Of a stretch of DNA of 51,338 nt, positions 40,767-49,594 are shown one piece after another; the first letter of the stretch is position 1; each line of letters begins with the position of its first letter. The position numbers were made by a program, and so were the translations under genes. Below the pieces are notes generated by a model. That model saw only the letters and a list, made by a program, of their open reading frames with translations. It was not told where the DNA came from and did not search any database. This stretch comes from an uncultured Eubacteriales bacterium (GTDB lineage: Bacteria; Bacillota; Clostridia; Oscillospirales; Oscillospiraceae): assembly GCA_900549485.1 (NCBI GenBank), contig UROG01000012.1:1-51338 (forward strand), read 5' to 3'.

Positions 40767-41978
40767 ATGGTTCTGTTTGGCGGAATAATTTCCATTAAAG
40801 CGATCTCTTTTTTGATGCTTTCTGTCTTTGCAGTTACGGTTCTGGGATATGCCCTTGGCAGAATAAAAATCAAAGGAATAGACCTCGGAACTGCCGGTGT
40901 TTTCGTAATAGCGCTGGTATACGGCTGCCTGTTCTATAACAAGCTGGGAGAACAGCTTGTTATGAGTGAGCATACATATGTGACAAACGCACTGAAAATA
41001 ATCGAAAATATTGGCCTGATTCTGTTTGTTACGTCCGTCGGCTTTATTGCGGGGCCGAATTTTTTTCATAATTTCAAAAGAAATTACAAATCATATGTAC
41101 TTTTAGGCGTTATAATCATCCTATCCGGCTCTCTTGCCTGCGCCGCGTTTACGATACTCGGCGGCGCAAGCGGAATAGCGCAGGAAGAGTTTGCGGCGCT
41201 GATGTCCGGCATCCTGTCCGGCGCACTTACATCGACCCCGGCATTTTCAGCGGCGAAAGCCACCGCCGCAAACGAGCATCTGGAATCCCTCGTCTCGGTT
41301 GGCTACGGGATAGCGTATCTTTTCGGTGTTGTCGGCGTTGTTTTGTTTGTACAGATAATGCCCAAGCTCTGCAAAGCCGACATGGAAAAAGAACGCACCC
41401 TTATATCCGGGAAAGATGAAAGCCGGGAAAATAATCAGGCCGGTCTTGTTCGTCTTGAGAGCTTCGGTATTGCGCCATTTGCGCTTGCGGCGGTTATCGG
41501 CATATTCATCGGCTCGGTAAAAATCGGCATCTTTTCGTTGACGACGACGGGCGGCTGCCTGCTGACGGCAATTGTAATGGGGCACTTCGGGCGCATAGGA
41601 AGGCTGTCTGTTATGCCGTCCAAGAGCACTCTGAACATCTTCCGCGAGTTCGGCCTTGTGCTTTTTCTCATAGGCGCAGGCGTTTCAGGCGGTGCGAATT
41701 TTGTAAAGTATTTCCAGCCGGTCTTTTTCCTCTACGGTGTTGTAATCACGCTTGTCCCGATGATAGTCGGTTTTATAGCGGCTACAAAGCTTATGAAGCT
41801 GAGCCTGCTCAACGCGCTTGGTTCGATAACCGGCGGAATGACTTCCACACCGGCGCTCGGAACGCTTATAGATATTTCCGGTACGGAAAACGTGGCAAAC
41901 GCATATGCCGCGACCTATCCGATAGCGCTCATATCGGTTGTGATAACTTCACAGCTGATAATCACGCTGTTTTCATAA
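40767..41978 (+). CDS. AspT/YidE-type transporter (AAE family)
   Basis: A 403-residue membrane protein with about ten helices in two related halves. Each half ends in a Gly-rich signature: GILSGALTSTPAFSAA (residues ~150-165), and LIGAGVSGGANF with GSITGGMTSTPALG near the end. These belong to the aspartate:alanine exchanger/YidE-YbjL superfamily. The TrkA-C domains found between the halves in AspT are missing and replaced by a short hydrophilic loop (residues ~207-230). It could export or exchange a product of the acid metabolised by the preceding operon. The ATG follows GAAAGGAATATT. Confidence 0.85.
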   Translation: MVLFGGIISIKAISFLMLSVFAVTVLGYALGRIKIKGIDLGTAGVFVIALVYGCLFYNKLGEQLVMSEHTYVTNALKIIENIGLILFVTSVGFIAGPNFFHNFKRNYKSYVLLGVIIILSGSLACAAFTILGGASGIAQEEFAALMSGILSGALTSTPAFSAAKATAANEHLESLVSVGYGIAYLFGVVGVVLFVQIMPKLCKADMEKERTLISGKDESRENNQAGLVRLESFGIAPFALAAVIGIFIGSVKIGIFSLTTTGGCLLTAIVMGHFGRIGRLSVMPSKSTLNIFREFGLVLFLIGAGVSGGANFVKYFQPVFFLYGVVITLVPMIVGFIAATKLMKLSLLNALGSITGGMTSTPALGTLIDISGTENVANAYAATYPIALISVVITSQLIITLFS

Positions 41979-42005
41979 AATGTGAAGCTTCTTAGATATA
42001 AGGCA

Positions 42006-42041
42006 AATAATGCGGGTGCAGCTTGCTGCACCCGCATTATT
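42006..42041. terminator. Bidirectional terminator between the AspT-type and LysR genes
   Basis: AATAATGCGGGTGCAGC and GCTGCACCCGCATTATT pair perfectly over 17 bp with a 2-nt loop, between two convergent genes. Confidence 0.85.
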
Positions 42042-42047
42042 ATGTTG

Positions 42048-43007
42048 TCAGCACTCCGCCTCATCAAACAACGGCATACCGCAACTGATGCGCTCCGGCA
42101 TAATTGATTTATATGTTTCTTGTATCGAGGTGAACAGTGTTCTGTCGATCCGGACATTTGATTTTTTCCTTGAAGACAGGTAGATTGGCCAGTACAGTCC
42201 GGAACGCCCTATCGACACGGGCGTGCAATCGCACTGCGGCAGGAACATCGTCGGAAGAAATGTGACACCTATTCCGGATTCTGCCATTTTGATCGACGTG
42301 ACGATGTTGCTTGTCTCGATGATTTTTTTAGGAGTGATATTGTTTTTCTTAAAAAAACTGTCGATCTGCATCTGAAGCTGATGATGCGGCTGTAAAACGA
42401 TAACGTTGTAATCACAAAGCATCTCCGGCTCAATGTACAAACCGGTTGAGACTGATTTCGCGTCGGCATACATCGCGTGTTCAGAACTGCTGACTAGAAA
42501 AATCTCTTCGTCGATAATTTTTCTGTTGCTGTATGCGTCTCCGCTCATCTTGTTGTTGACCATGAAGGCCGCGTTTATCCTGCCGCTTTCAAACGCCTGA
42601 GGAATGTTGTGCGTAAGCATTTCTTCAAATTTGAAATTCAGCTCAGGCAGCGCAGTATTGAGATCGACCATTATGGAAGGGAGAATTATGGTTCCGCGAA
42701 AGGCCGGAGTTGCAAATATAAACGGCTTCGTGCTGGAAATGCTGTGCACGTGATCGAGGGTACGCACCCATTCATCCAGCATGGCTCTGGCTGCTGATAA
42801 AACCTTCTCCCCCGCCGCTGTCGGGAGAAGGCCGGTTTTTGCGCGGGTGAAGATCTGTACGCCGATTTTACGCTCTAATTCCTTTAAGAAGAAACTGAGC
42901 GACGGCTGCGACAGATATAATTTCTCCGCGGCTTTTGTCAGACTGCCCTCGTCCGCGATCGTGACCAGATAATAGAGATCCTTGCAAGGGCTTAACTCCT
43001 CTTTCAT
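42048..43007 (-). CDS. LysR-family transcriptional regulator
   Basis: A 319-residue regulator. Residues ~1-65 are the winged HTH (LVTIADEGSLTKAAEKLYLSQPSLSFFLKELERKIGVQIFTR), followed by the LysR substrate-binding domain with IFATPAFRGTIILPSIMVD and GIGVTFLPTMFLPQ. The ATG at 43007 follows GGAGGAGCAT; an ATG four codons earlier overlaps that site. It is convergent with the AspT-type transporter and is a plausible regulator of it or of the tct operon; no LysR box was identified. Confidence 0.93.
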   Translation of the reverse strand: MKEELSPCKDLYYLVTIADEGSLTKAAEKLYLSQPSLSFFLKELERKIGVQIFTRAKTGLLPTAAGEKVLSAARAMLDEWVRTLDHVHSISSTKPFIFATPAFRGTIILPSIMVDLNTALPELNFKFEEMLTHNIPQAFESGRINAAFMVNNKMSGDAYSNRKIIDEEIFLVSSSEHAMYADAKSVSTGLYIEPEMLCDYNVIVLQPHHQLQMQIDSFFKKNNITPKKIIETSNIVTSIKMAESGIGVTFLPTMFLPQCDCTPVSIGRSGLYWPIYLSSRKKSNVRIDRTLFTSIQETYKSIMPERISCGMPLFDEAEC

Positions 43008-43094
43008 ATGCTCCTCCATGCGGCAGTGTCCGCACTTGTTCTCCTTTTCTGAAAAGTTCTGCTTTTTTACGATTCAGCCGAAAGACGGATGCTT

Positions 43095-44972
43095 TTACTC
43101 TTTTGGAAATTCAAGAATAATGCACTCAAACGGACGCAGATCGTAGCGCAGCGTGTACCCGCGTCCGTCACATTCCTGATGCATTGCCGTGAGCGGCGGA
43201 ATATCGACGACGCTGCCCGGCAGACTGTCGTATGTGCTGAATATGCGCTTATAATAGCCCTCGACCGGCGCACCGGCGCAGTAGTCGTTGTACTGCATTG
43301 GCGAGAAGGAGCATATTACAAGCAGCGCGTCGTCATAATTCCATGGATTTCTGCGGATGAAGCTTATAATATTCCTGTCGCTGTCGCATGAATTGACCCA
43401 CTCGAACGTGGCGGGATTTTTTGAGTCCGCGTAGAGACACGGATGCGACTTGTATACCGAGATCAGACGTCTGAGGCACTCCATAATGTCGCGGTGTCCC
43501 ATGCTGTCGGCAAGCTCCCAGCCAATCTGACGGTTCTCGTCCCACTCTCTGTTATCGCCGAAATCCTGTCCCATGAATATGAGCTTTTTGCCGGGATGGG
43601 TGAATTGGTAGGCGTACAGAGACTTGAGCGTTGCAAACTGCTCTTCGATGCCGCACGGCGCTTTGTAGAGCATCGGCTTTTTGAGATGCACCACCTCGTC
43701 GTGGCTGAGTACGAGGATAAAGTTTTCTGTGAAGGCATAATCCGGGGAATGGGTGAGCTTGCCATGCTCCCAATGTCTGTAAATGGGGTCTGTACCGATG
43801 TATTTCAGCGTGTCGTTCATCCAGCCCATGTTCCATTTGAAGTTGAAGCCGATGCCGCCTTTTTCCACCGGCTCCGTGATCCCCTGCATAATGGAGGAGT
43901 CTTCCGCTATGATGAACGCGCCGTATCTGCGCACGGTTTTGTTGAGACAGCGCAGAAATGCGATGCTTTCAAGGTTTTCGCTGCCGCCCGATTTGTTCGG
44001 CCGCCACTGGTAGCGCCCGAAGCTTGTGTGAAGCATTGAAGCCACCGCGTCCACGCGCAGTGCGTCGATATGAAACTCGCGCAGCCAATACATAGCGCTT
44101 GAGATAAGGAAGCTCCTGACCTCGCTCTTTGAGTGGTCAAACGCCATCGTCCCCCATTCGGGATACTCTGCCATCAACGGGTCGGACGATTCGTAGAGCG
44201 CCGAGCCGTCAAAATGCTCAAGGCCGAAGCTGTCTTTGGGAAAATGCGCCGGAACCCAGTCCAGAATCACGCCTATGCCGCTCTGATGCAGCCTGTCCAC
44301 AAAATATCTGAAATCGTTCGGAGTGCCGTAGCGGCTTGTAGGCGAGAAAAACCCTGTTACCTGATATCCCCACGACCCGTCGAACGGGTATTCGCATATG
44401 CCGATAAGCTCAACATGCGTGTACCCCATATATGTCACATAATCTGCGACCTGATCGGCAAGTGTGCGGTAGTTGAGAAATCCGTCCTCATTGAGCGAAT
44501 AGTCCTTTTTCCATGAACCGAGATGCAGCTCGTATATCGCCATCGGCTTTTTGACGGCGGTTTCGCCCGCACGTCTGTCCCATGCCGCATCCCCCCACTT
44601 ATAGCCGCTGAGCGGACATACGATGGAACAGTTGGCAGGACGCTTCTCACTGAAAAACGCGTATGGATCGCTCTTCCAGCGCTTCACGCCGTCGCAGCCC
44701 TCCACAAGGAAACGGTAAAGCTCACCGGGGCGGACGCGGGGTACAAACAGCTCCCACACGCCGTCCTCCGAACGGGTCATTCTTCCGCGCTCACCTGTCC
44801 AGTCGGTCTTATCCGTAAGTACGGCGCAGGAGCGGGCGTTCGGCGCCCAGAGTGTAAAGCGCACGCCGCTTATGCCGTTTTCGCGCCTGATGTGGGCGCC
44901 CATATGTTTATATGCATGGTGATCCGTGCCGGAATGAAATTTTTCGCGTTCCGTGATCTGCTTTTCGGTCAT
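43095..44972 (-). CDS. glgB: 1,4-alpha-glucan branching enzyme
   Basis: A 625-residue GH13 enzyme that introduces alpha-1,6 branches into glycogen. An N-terminal CBM48 (FTLWAPNARSCAVL to RFLVEG, residues ~28-95) precedes the (beta/alpha)8 barrel. The barrel contains MGYTHVELIGICEYPFDGSWGYQ, DWVPAHFPKD, LRVDAVASMLH (nucleophile Asp), FIIAEDSS (acid/base Glu) and LVLSHDEVVH. The C-terminal all-beta domain follows. The ATG at 44972 follows GAGGAGGAG; the upstream extension of the frame lies in the promoter. Other glycogen genes are not adjacent. Confidence 0.95.
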   Translation of the reverse strand: MTEKQITEREKFHSGTDHHAYKHMGAHIRRENGISGVRFTLWAPNARSCAVLTDKTDWTGERGRMTRSEDGVWELFVPRVRPGELYRFLVEGCDGVKRWKSDPYAFFSEKRPANCSIVCPLSGYKWGDAAWDRRAGETAVKKPMAIYELHLGSWKKDYSLNEDGFLNYRTLADQVADYVTYMGYTHVELIGICEYPFDGSWGYQVTGFFSPTSRYGTPNDFRYFVDRLHQSGIGVILDWVPAHFPKDSFGLEHFDGSALYESSDPLMAEYPEWGTMAFDHSKSEVRSFLISSAMYWLREFHIDALRVDAVASMLHTSFGRYQWRPNKSGGSENLESIAFLRCLNKTVRRYGAFIIAEDSSIMQGITEPVEKGGIGFNFKWNMGWMNDTLKYIGTDPIYRHWEHGKLTHSPDYAFTENFILVLSHDEVVHLKKPMLYKAPCGIEEQFATLKSLYAYQFTHPGKKLIFMGQDFGDNREWDENRQIGWELADSMGHRDIMECLRRLISVYKSHPCLYADSKNPATFEWVNSCDSDRNIISFIRRNPWNYDDALLVICSFSPMQYNDYCAGAPVEGYYKRIFSTYDSLPGSVVDIPPLTAMHQECDGRGYTLRYDLRPFECIILEFPKE

Positions 44973-45003
44973 GAGCCTGCTCCTCCTCGATAATATTAGA
45001 GAC

Positions 45004-45031
45004 ATTATATCACGCCTGTTTGACTTGTAAA
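45004..45031 (-). promoter_or_regulatory. Promoter of glgB
   Basis: On the minus strand TTTACA (45026-45031), 16-nt spacer and TATAAT (45004-45009), about 30 bases upstream of the start codon. Confidence 0.7.
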
Positions 45032-45212
45032 AGCATAATGTGTTAAAATATTCATGCATAAAGCTTGATGCATGAGCGCCGCAGCGCGAAGGTGCGCAAA
45101 TGGCGCTGCATTAAGTCCTTGCGTACCATTTCCGGCGGTTCCGCAGGGGTGAGGAAACGGCGCATTTCTTATTCTGCTGCGAATACGCTTTAAAAAGAAC
45201 GGGAGCGGAAAC

Positions 45213-46385
45213 ATGAAAACTCTTATTGAACTTTACGACGAAAGACCGCTTGAAAACGTCCTCAGTACGGATATGTTCAGACCGGAACGCACGGTCTTTA
45301 TCTGCGACGAGGCATCTGCGGAGAGCGGCGCACAGCGCAAGCTGAAGGATTATTTCCGCTACCGCGGCATAGAAACGGAGCTGGTTTTTGTTTCCGCAAA
45401 GCACTATTCAGCAAGCTCAGTGCTCAGGAGCCTGCGCCGCGTGACGGATATGTACCCCGACTGCGCGATAGATATCACCGGCGGAACCGACGATGAGCTG
45501 TTTGCCTCCGGTATGCTCTGCGCCGAGCGGGATGTTCCCGTTTTCACATACTCGCTCAAGCGCAACAGTTTTTACAGCATCAGCAATGCACCTTTCACCG
45601 ATGCGATGAAATGTACCATTGAGTACAAGGCGGAGGATTTTTTCCGTATGGCAGGCGGATCTATGCGGCGGGGAAGGGTGGATAACGCCATTCTTGAAAA
45701 TTATTTTGACATAATAGACCCGTTTTTTTCTATTTTTATGAAAAACCGCAGAAAATGGGGCGATATCGTTTCGTATATCCAGCGTGTTTACCACGTTCCG
45801 AAGGAACAGCCGGTCACGCTTGAGGCAAAGGGCGATTACATCGTAAAGGGCGACAGGGGACGCCGCATAAGCGCGCCGGAAGCCGCGCTGCGGGAGCTTG
45901 AAGAGATCGGTATGATAAAAAATCTTGTTATCGTTCCCGATGCCGCAGTCAGCTTTACTTTCAGGGACGAGCAGGTGAGAAAATGGCTCAGGGACGTCGG
46001 AAGCGTGCTTGAAATATACATATATAAGAAATTTGCCGACAGCGCCCTTTTCAACGATGTGCATACAAGCGTTGTGGTCGATTGGGAAAAGAATGTCAAC
46101 CGCGACAGCGTTACGAACGAGATCGACGTTATGGCCGTCCGCGGCGTGATACCCGTTTTTGTAAGCTGCAAGACCTGTGCGGTCAGCACGGAGGCGCTCA
46201 ACGAGCTTGCTATACTGCGCGACCGCTTCGGCGGAAAGGGTGCGCGTGCGGCGATCGTCACTTCCGAGCGGGGGACGGCGGTTATGCGCAACCGCGCACG
46301 CGAGCTGGATATTGCGGTTTTTGAGCAGCAGGATATTATCTCCGGCGGCTGGAAGGAAAAGCTTGCCGCGCTGATGAGAAGATGA
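45213..46385 (+). CDS. CARF-domain nuclease-like protein (Card1/Can2, DUF1887)
   Basis: A 390-residue protein. Residues ~1-150 are a Rossmann-like CARF sensor domain whose AIDITGGTDDELFASGML loop is the ligand-binding signature. Residues ~150-255 form a winged-helix linker, and residues ~255-390 a PD-(D/E)XK-type nuclease domain (NEIDVMAVRG with D305, then FVSCKTC with K320). In ring-nucleotide-activated Card1/Can2 the last motif is E-x-K; here it reads S318-C-K. Related proteins are activated by cyclic oligoadenylate made by type III CRISPR Cas10, but no type III gene is in the window. The ATG follows GGGAGCGGAAAC. The next gene is a SAP-domain protein. Confidence 0.82.
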   Translation: MKTLIELYDERPLENVLSTDMFRPERTVFICDEASAESGAQRKLKDYFRYRGIETELVFVSAKHYSASSVLRSLRRVTDMYPDCAIDITGGTDDELFASGMLCAERDVPVFTYSLKRNSFYSISNAPFTDAMKCTIEYKAEDFFRMAGGSMRRGRVDNAILENYFDIIDPFFSIFMKNRRKWGDIVSYIQRVYHVPKEQPVTLEAKGDYIVKGDRGRRISAPEAALRELEEIGMIKNLVIVPDAAVSFTFRDEQVRKWLRDVGSVLEIYIYKKFADSALFNDVHTSVVVDWEKNVNRDSVTNEIDVMAVRGVIPVFVSCKTCAVSTEALNELAILRDRFGGKGARAAIVTSERGTAVMRNRARELDIAVFEQQDIISGGWKEKLAALMRR

Positions 46386-46472
46386 GCAGAGAAAAGCGGG
46401 ATAAAAGCCGTCTGCGGTGCATATGAGCGCCGCGGACGGAAATTTTAAATAGCCGTGAGGAGAAGTATAACT

Positions 46473-47054
46473 ATGGCGGAAAGACCGGAATTGAACGAGG
46501 TGCGCACAAGTGCGGAGTTTCGTGCGTTTTATTATCTTAAAGAGGAACTGACCGCTTTTTGCAGGGAGCGCGGAATACCGTCCTCCGGCGGGAAGCCTGA
46601 GATCGCGGACAGGATCGCGCATTATCTCGATACGGGGGAGATACTTACCCCGAAAACCCTGCGCCGCGCAAAGCCTTCCGCGGCGGAGATCACGCCCGAT
46701 TTGCTGATAGAAAGTGATTTTTCGTTTTCGGAAAAGAAAAGGGCTTTTTTCAGAGAAAGGATCGGGAAAGGCTTTTCCTTTAACGTCGCGTTCCAGAAGT
46801 GGCTGAAAGAAAACGCGGGGAAAACATACGCCGACGCGGTCGAGGCATATTACCGCCTTCGGGAGGAGGCAAAAACGCAGAAAACGCAGATAGGCAGGCA
46901 GTTTGAGTACAATACGTATATCCGTGATTTCTTTGCCGACAACAAAGGCAAAGCTCTGGATGACGCGATAAGATGCTGGAAATACAAAAAGTCCAGGCAA
47001 GGTCATAACCGCTATGAAAGAGCCGACCTCGCCGCTCTGGAGCATGAGGAGTGA
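46473..47054 (+). CDS. SAP-domain protein
   Basis: A 193-residue basic protein. Residues ~10-55 form a SAP-like helix-extension-helix (SAEFRAFYYLKEELTAFCRERGIPSSGGKPEIADRIAHYL), a nucleic-acid-binding fold. The C-terminal part (residues ~70-190) is rich in aromatic and basic residues, GKGFSFNVAFQKWLKENAGKTYADAVEAY and YIRDFFADNKGKALDDAIRCWKYKK, matching a DUF found with SAP domains in Firmicutes (from general knowledge). The ATG at 46473 follows GAGGAGAAGTATAACT. It lies 87 bases behind the CARF protein, in the same direction. Confidence 0.75.
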   Translation: MAERPELNEVRTSAEFRAFYYLKEELTAFCRERGIPSSGGKPEIADRIAHYLDTGEILTPKTLRRAKPSAAEITPDLLIESDFSFSEKKRAFFRERIGKGFSFNVAFQKWLKENAGKTYADAVEAYYRLREEAKTQKTQIGRQFEYNTYIRDFFADNKGKALDDAIRCWKYKKSRQGHNRYERADLAALEHEE

Positions 47055-47168
47055 GCGATCATGGAGCAGGCTCTGTCGGACGCCGCTCACGCAAAAAATA
47101 ATTGTCGGTTTTTTCACAGATGAATTGTTGCGTTTTTAACACGGCTATTGATATTTTGTTAACTTTTC

Positions 47169-47197
47169 TTGCAATTTTGTGCAGAGTGGTATATCAT
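47169..47197 (+). promoter_or_regulatory. Promoter of the small unit at 47.2 kb
   Basis: TTGCAA (47169-47174), 17-nt spacer, TATCAT (47192-47197), about 55 bases before the small open reading frame. Confidence 0.55.
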
Positions 47198-47252
47198 ATA
47201 CTCAACTGATATAACACACTAAAAAAGAAAGGATGCCTGCCCTTTGCAGAGT

Positions 47253-47402
47253 ATGCAGAACGGCAGCGGAAGACATGATATGAAAACCAATTACGAACAT
47301 ATGCTTACCCTTGGTATAAATGAGCTTGCGTCGTTTCTCGCAAAAGCGTTCAATCTGAACATTGTGGACGTTGCCAAGTGGCTGTGCGCCCCTGCTGACT
47401 GA
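47253..47402 (+). CDS. Small 49-residue protein, possibly HTH-like
   Basis: A short frame starting with ATG at 47253 (or TTG at 47244, three codons earlier) that encodes MQNGSGRHDMKTNYEHML and continues into LGINELASFLAKAFNLN and VDVAKWLCAPAD. The pattern of hydrophobic residues suggests two short helices; no family is recognised. The evidence for a gene is its own promoter upstream, a purine-rich AAAGAAAGGA ahead of the start, and a textbook terminator 11 bases after the stop. The unit could instead be a small RNA. Confidence 0.5.
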   Translation: MQNGSGRHDMKTNYEHMLTLGINELASFLAKAFNLNIVDVAKWLCAPAD

Positions 47403-47412
47403 ACAGAACATT

Positions 47413-47442
47413 AAAACGGAGGCTTCGGCCTCCGTTTTTTTT
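47413..47442 (+). terminator. Rho-independent terminator of the small unit
   Basis: AAAACGGAGGC-TTCG-GCCTCCGTTTTTTTT: an 11-bp stem, stable TTCG loop and eight T. Confidence 0.92.
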
Positions 47443-47518
47443 ATGTAATAAGCTGTTGCAAATATGACGCCGATATTATAAAATATCTGCGATAAAAAGA
47501 AATCAGGAGCATGATTGA

Positions 47519-48397
47519 ATGGATGCAGCCGCAGTCGGAACACTTTATATTGTCGCCACGCCGATAGGCAATTCACAGGATATGTCGCCGCGGGGGAAGA
47601 AAATACTCTCGGAGGTGGATATCATTGCCGCCGAGGATACGCGCCGGTCAATGGTGCTGCTCAATAAGCTTGAGATAAGGAATAAGCTTACCGCAAACCA
47701 TAAATTCAACGAATACGGCAAGGCTAAATACTACATAAATGAAATGCTTTCCGGAAAATCCGTCGCCGTTATCACCGACGCCGGTACGCCGTGCATCTCC
47801 GACCCGGGGAATGAGCTTATAAAGGCGGCGATCGAGGCGGGCATCCGCGTCGTCGGTATTCCGGGCTGCTGTGCGGCGGTCACGGCGCTTTCGGTGTGCG
47901 GATTTGATCTTACAAGCTTTGTGTTTTACGGCTTCTTCCCGAGGGAAAACGTCGAGCGCCGGAGACTGATCGAAAAAATGCGCCGCGGCGACTCAAGGAC
48001 GTTTGCACTGTATGAATCGCCGAAACGCATTATGGACATGGTCGATTTCTTCATTGATACCGGCGTGAAATGCCGTATGTGCCTTTGCAACGATATGACG
48101 AAGCTGCACGAGATGACCTTCCGCGGCACTCCCGCCGAGGTAAGGGATGCACTGCTTGCCAAGGGCAATTATGACAAGGGAGAGTATGCAGCGGTCGTCG
48201 AAATTGATGAGGATTATATTTTCAACAAGGTCGAGCACACGGTATCCGCCGAGGCGATGCTGGTCGATGCGATGATAGGCGGCGGCATTTCCGCAAAGGA
48301 GGCCGTTGCGGCGGTCATGGCGGATGAAAATAATTCTTACAGCAAAAATGAGCTGAAAGCCGCCGCGCTCAACCTTAAAAAACTGTTCGGAGGCTGA
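47519..48397 (+). CDS. rsmI: 16S rRNA (cytidine1402-2'-O)-methyltransferase
   Basis: A 292-residue tetrapyrrole-methylase-fold enzyme that methylates the ribose of C1402 in the decoding centre. It shows GTLYIVATPIGNSQDMSPR (residues ~7-25), AAEDTRRSMVLLNKL, VAVITDAGTPCISDPG, VVGIPGCCAAVTALSVCG, FYGFFPR and TFALYESPKRI, a full set of RsmI motifs. The ATG follows AGGAGCATGATTGA. The next gene begins one base after its stop. Confidence 0.95.
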   Translation: MDAAAVGTLYIVATPIGNSQDMSPRGKKILSEVDIIAAEDTRRSMVLLNKLEIRNKLTANHKFNEYGKAKYYINEMLSGKSVAVITDAGTPCISDPGNELIKAAIEAGIRVVGIPGCCAAVTALSVCGFDLTSFVFYGFFPRENVERRRLIEKMRRGDSRTFALYESPKRIMDMVDFFIDTGVKCRMCLCNDMTKLHEMTFRGTPAEVRDALLAKGNYDKGEYAAVVEIDEDYIFNKVEHTVSAEAMLVDAMIGGGISAKEAVAAVMADENNSYSKNELKAAALNLKKLFGG

Positions 48398-48398
48398 T

Positions 48399-49556
48399 AT
48401 GGAAGAAAAGGCGTCAAGACTTCTGGCTGATTTTGAAGCGGCGCTTCCGATGCTTGAAAAGGCGGTGCTGAGCCAGCCGGTGAAGCCTATTTTTGACTCA
48501 AAGGTCACGATCCGCCCGATCGCCTCGAAAAGCGGACGCATATTTCAGGCGGAACGCTTCCACGGAACAAAGGTTTTCCATGAAAATCTCACTGCCGACG
48601 CGCTTCTGAAGCTCTTTCGGGACGAGCTTGACGGGCGCTACCGGCAGGTGCTCATTGTCGCATCCGGGTCGGCAGCGCAGTATTCGCTCAAGGTAAACGG
48701 CAGCTATAAACGCAGCGTCGCTCCCGCCGTTCCGAGACCAGCCGACACATTGAGCCATAACCGGGAGAAAAGCTACATTCTCGCCGAGGGCGAGAATATC
48801 CCGGCGCTTGTCGATCTGGGCGTTTTCAGTGCGGATTTTCATATTGTAAAGGCAAAATACGACAAATATAAGCAGATAAACCGCTTTATTGAACTTGTTG
48901 ATCAGGCAATATCGAAGGACGGGCGTGAAAAATTCACCATTCTTGATTTCGGATGCGGCAAATCGTATCTGACGTTCATCCTGTACTATTATCTTACGGT
49001 GAAGCGCGGCGTCGAGGCGGAGATCATAGGCTACGACATCAAGGAGGATGTGGTTGAAAAATGCGGCGCCATTGCCGAAAAATACGGATACTCCGGACTG
49101 CATTTCGTCCGGGCGGATGTGTCACGCGATGCGCTTTACGATAAGCATATCGACATGATAGTCACGCTTCATGCCTGCGACACGGCGACGGACTACGCGC
49201 TGTTCTGCGCCTTGAGCAAGAGGGCGGATTATATTTTTTCTGTGCCATGCTGCCAGCATGAGGTCAATCTGAGCATAAAAAAGGGCGGGGAGCTGGACAT
49301 ATTTCTGGAACACGGGATAATAAAGGAACGTATGTGTTCCCTGCTGACGGATTCCATACGTGCCGATGTGCTTGAGGATATGGAATATAAGGTAGATCTG
49401 ATAGAGTTTATCGACTTTGAACATTCTCCGAAAAATATCATGCTGCGCGCCGTCAGAAACGGGAAAACAGGAAGCGGCAGGATAGAGCGGGCGAAGGAGC
49501 TTGCAGTGCGCTACGGCTTTGAACAGACGCTCCTCAGGCTGACGGGTAATTTGTGA
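48399..49556 (+). CDS. Class I SAM-dependent methyltransferase
   Basis: A 385-residue protein. Residues ~1-140 form an N-terminal extension with basic patches. Residues ~165-380 are the Rossmann-type methyltransferase with motif I ILDFGCGKSYLTFIL, motif II IIGYDIKEDVVEKC, and the later VTLHACDTATDYAL and IFSVPCCQHEVNL. The HACDTATD/PCCQHE pair places it with the GSTCD-like group. RNA is a plausible substrate given the coupling to rsmI, but this is inference. Confidence 0.85.
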   Translation: MEEKASRLLADFEAALPMLEKAVLSQPVKPIFDSKVTIRPIASKSGRIFQAERFHGTKVFHENLTADALLKLFRDELDGRYRQVLIVASGSAAQYSLKVNGSYKRSVAPAVPRPADTLSHNREKSYILAEGENIPALVDLGVFSADFHIVKAKYDKYKQINRFIELVDQAISKDGREKFTILDFGCGKSYLTFILYYYLTVKRGVEAEIIGYDIKEDVVEKCGAIAEKYGYSGLHFVRADVSRDALYDKHIDMIVTLHACDTATDYALFCALSKRADYIFSVPCCQHEVNLSIKKGGELDIFLEHGIIKERMCSLLTDSIRADVLEDMEYKVDLIEFIDFEHSPKNIMLRAVRNGKTGSGRIERAKELAVRYGFEQTLLRLTGNL

Positions 49557-49594
49557 AAATTGTAATAATTTTATCTGAAAAGAGGTAAATTGAA

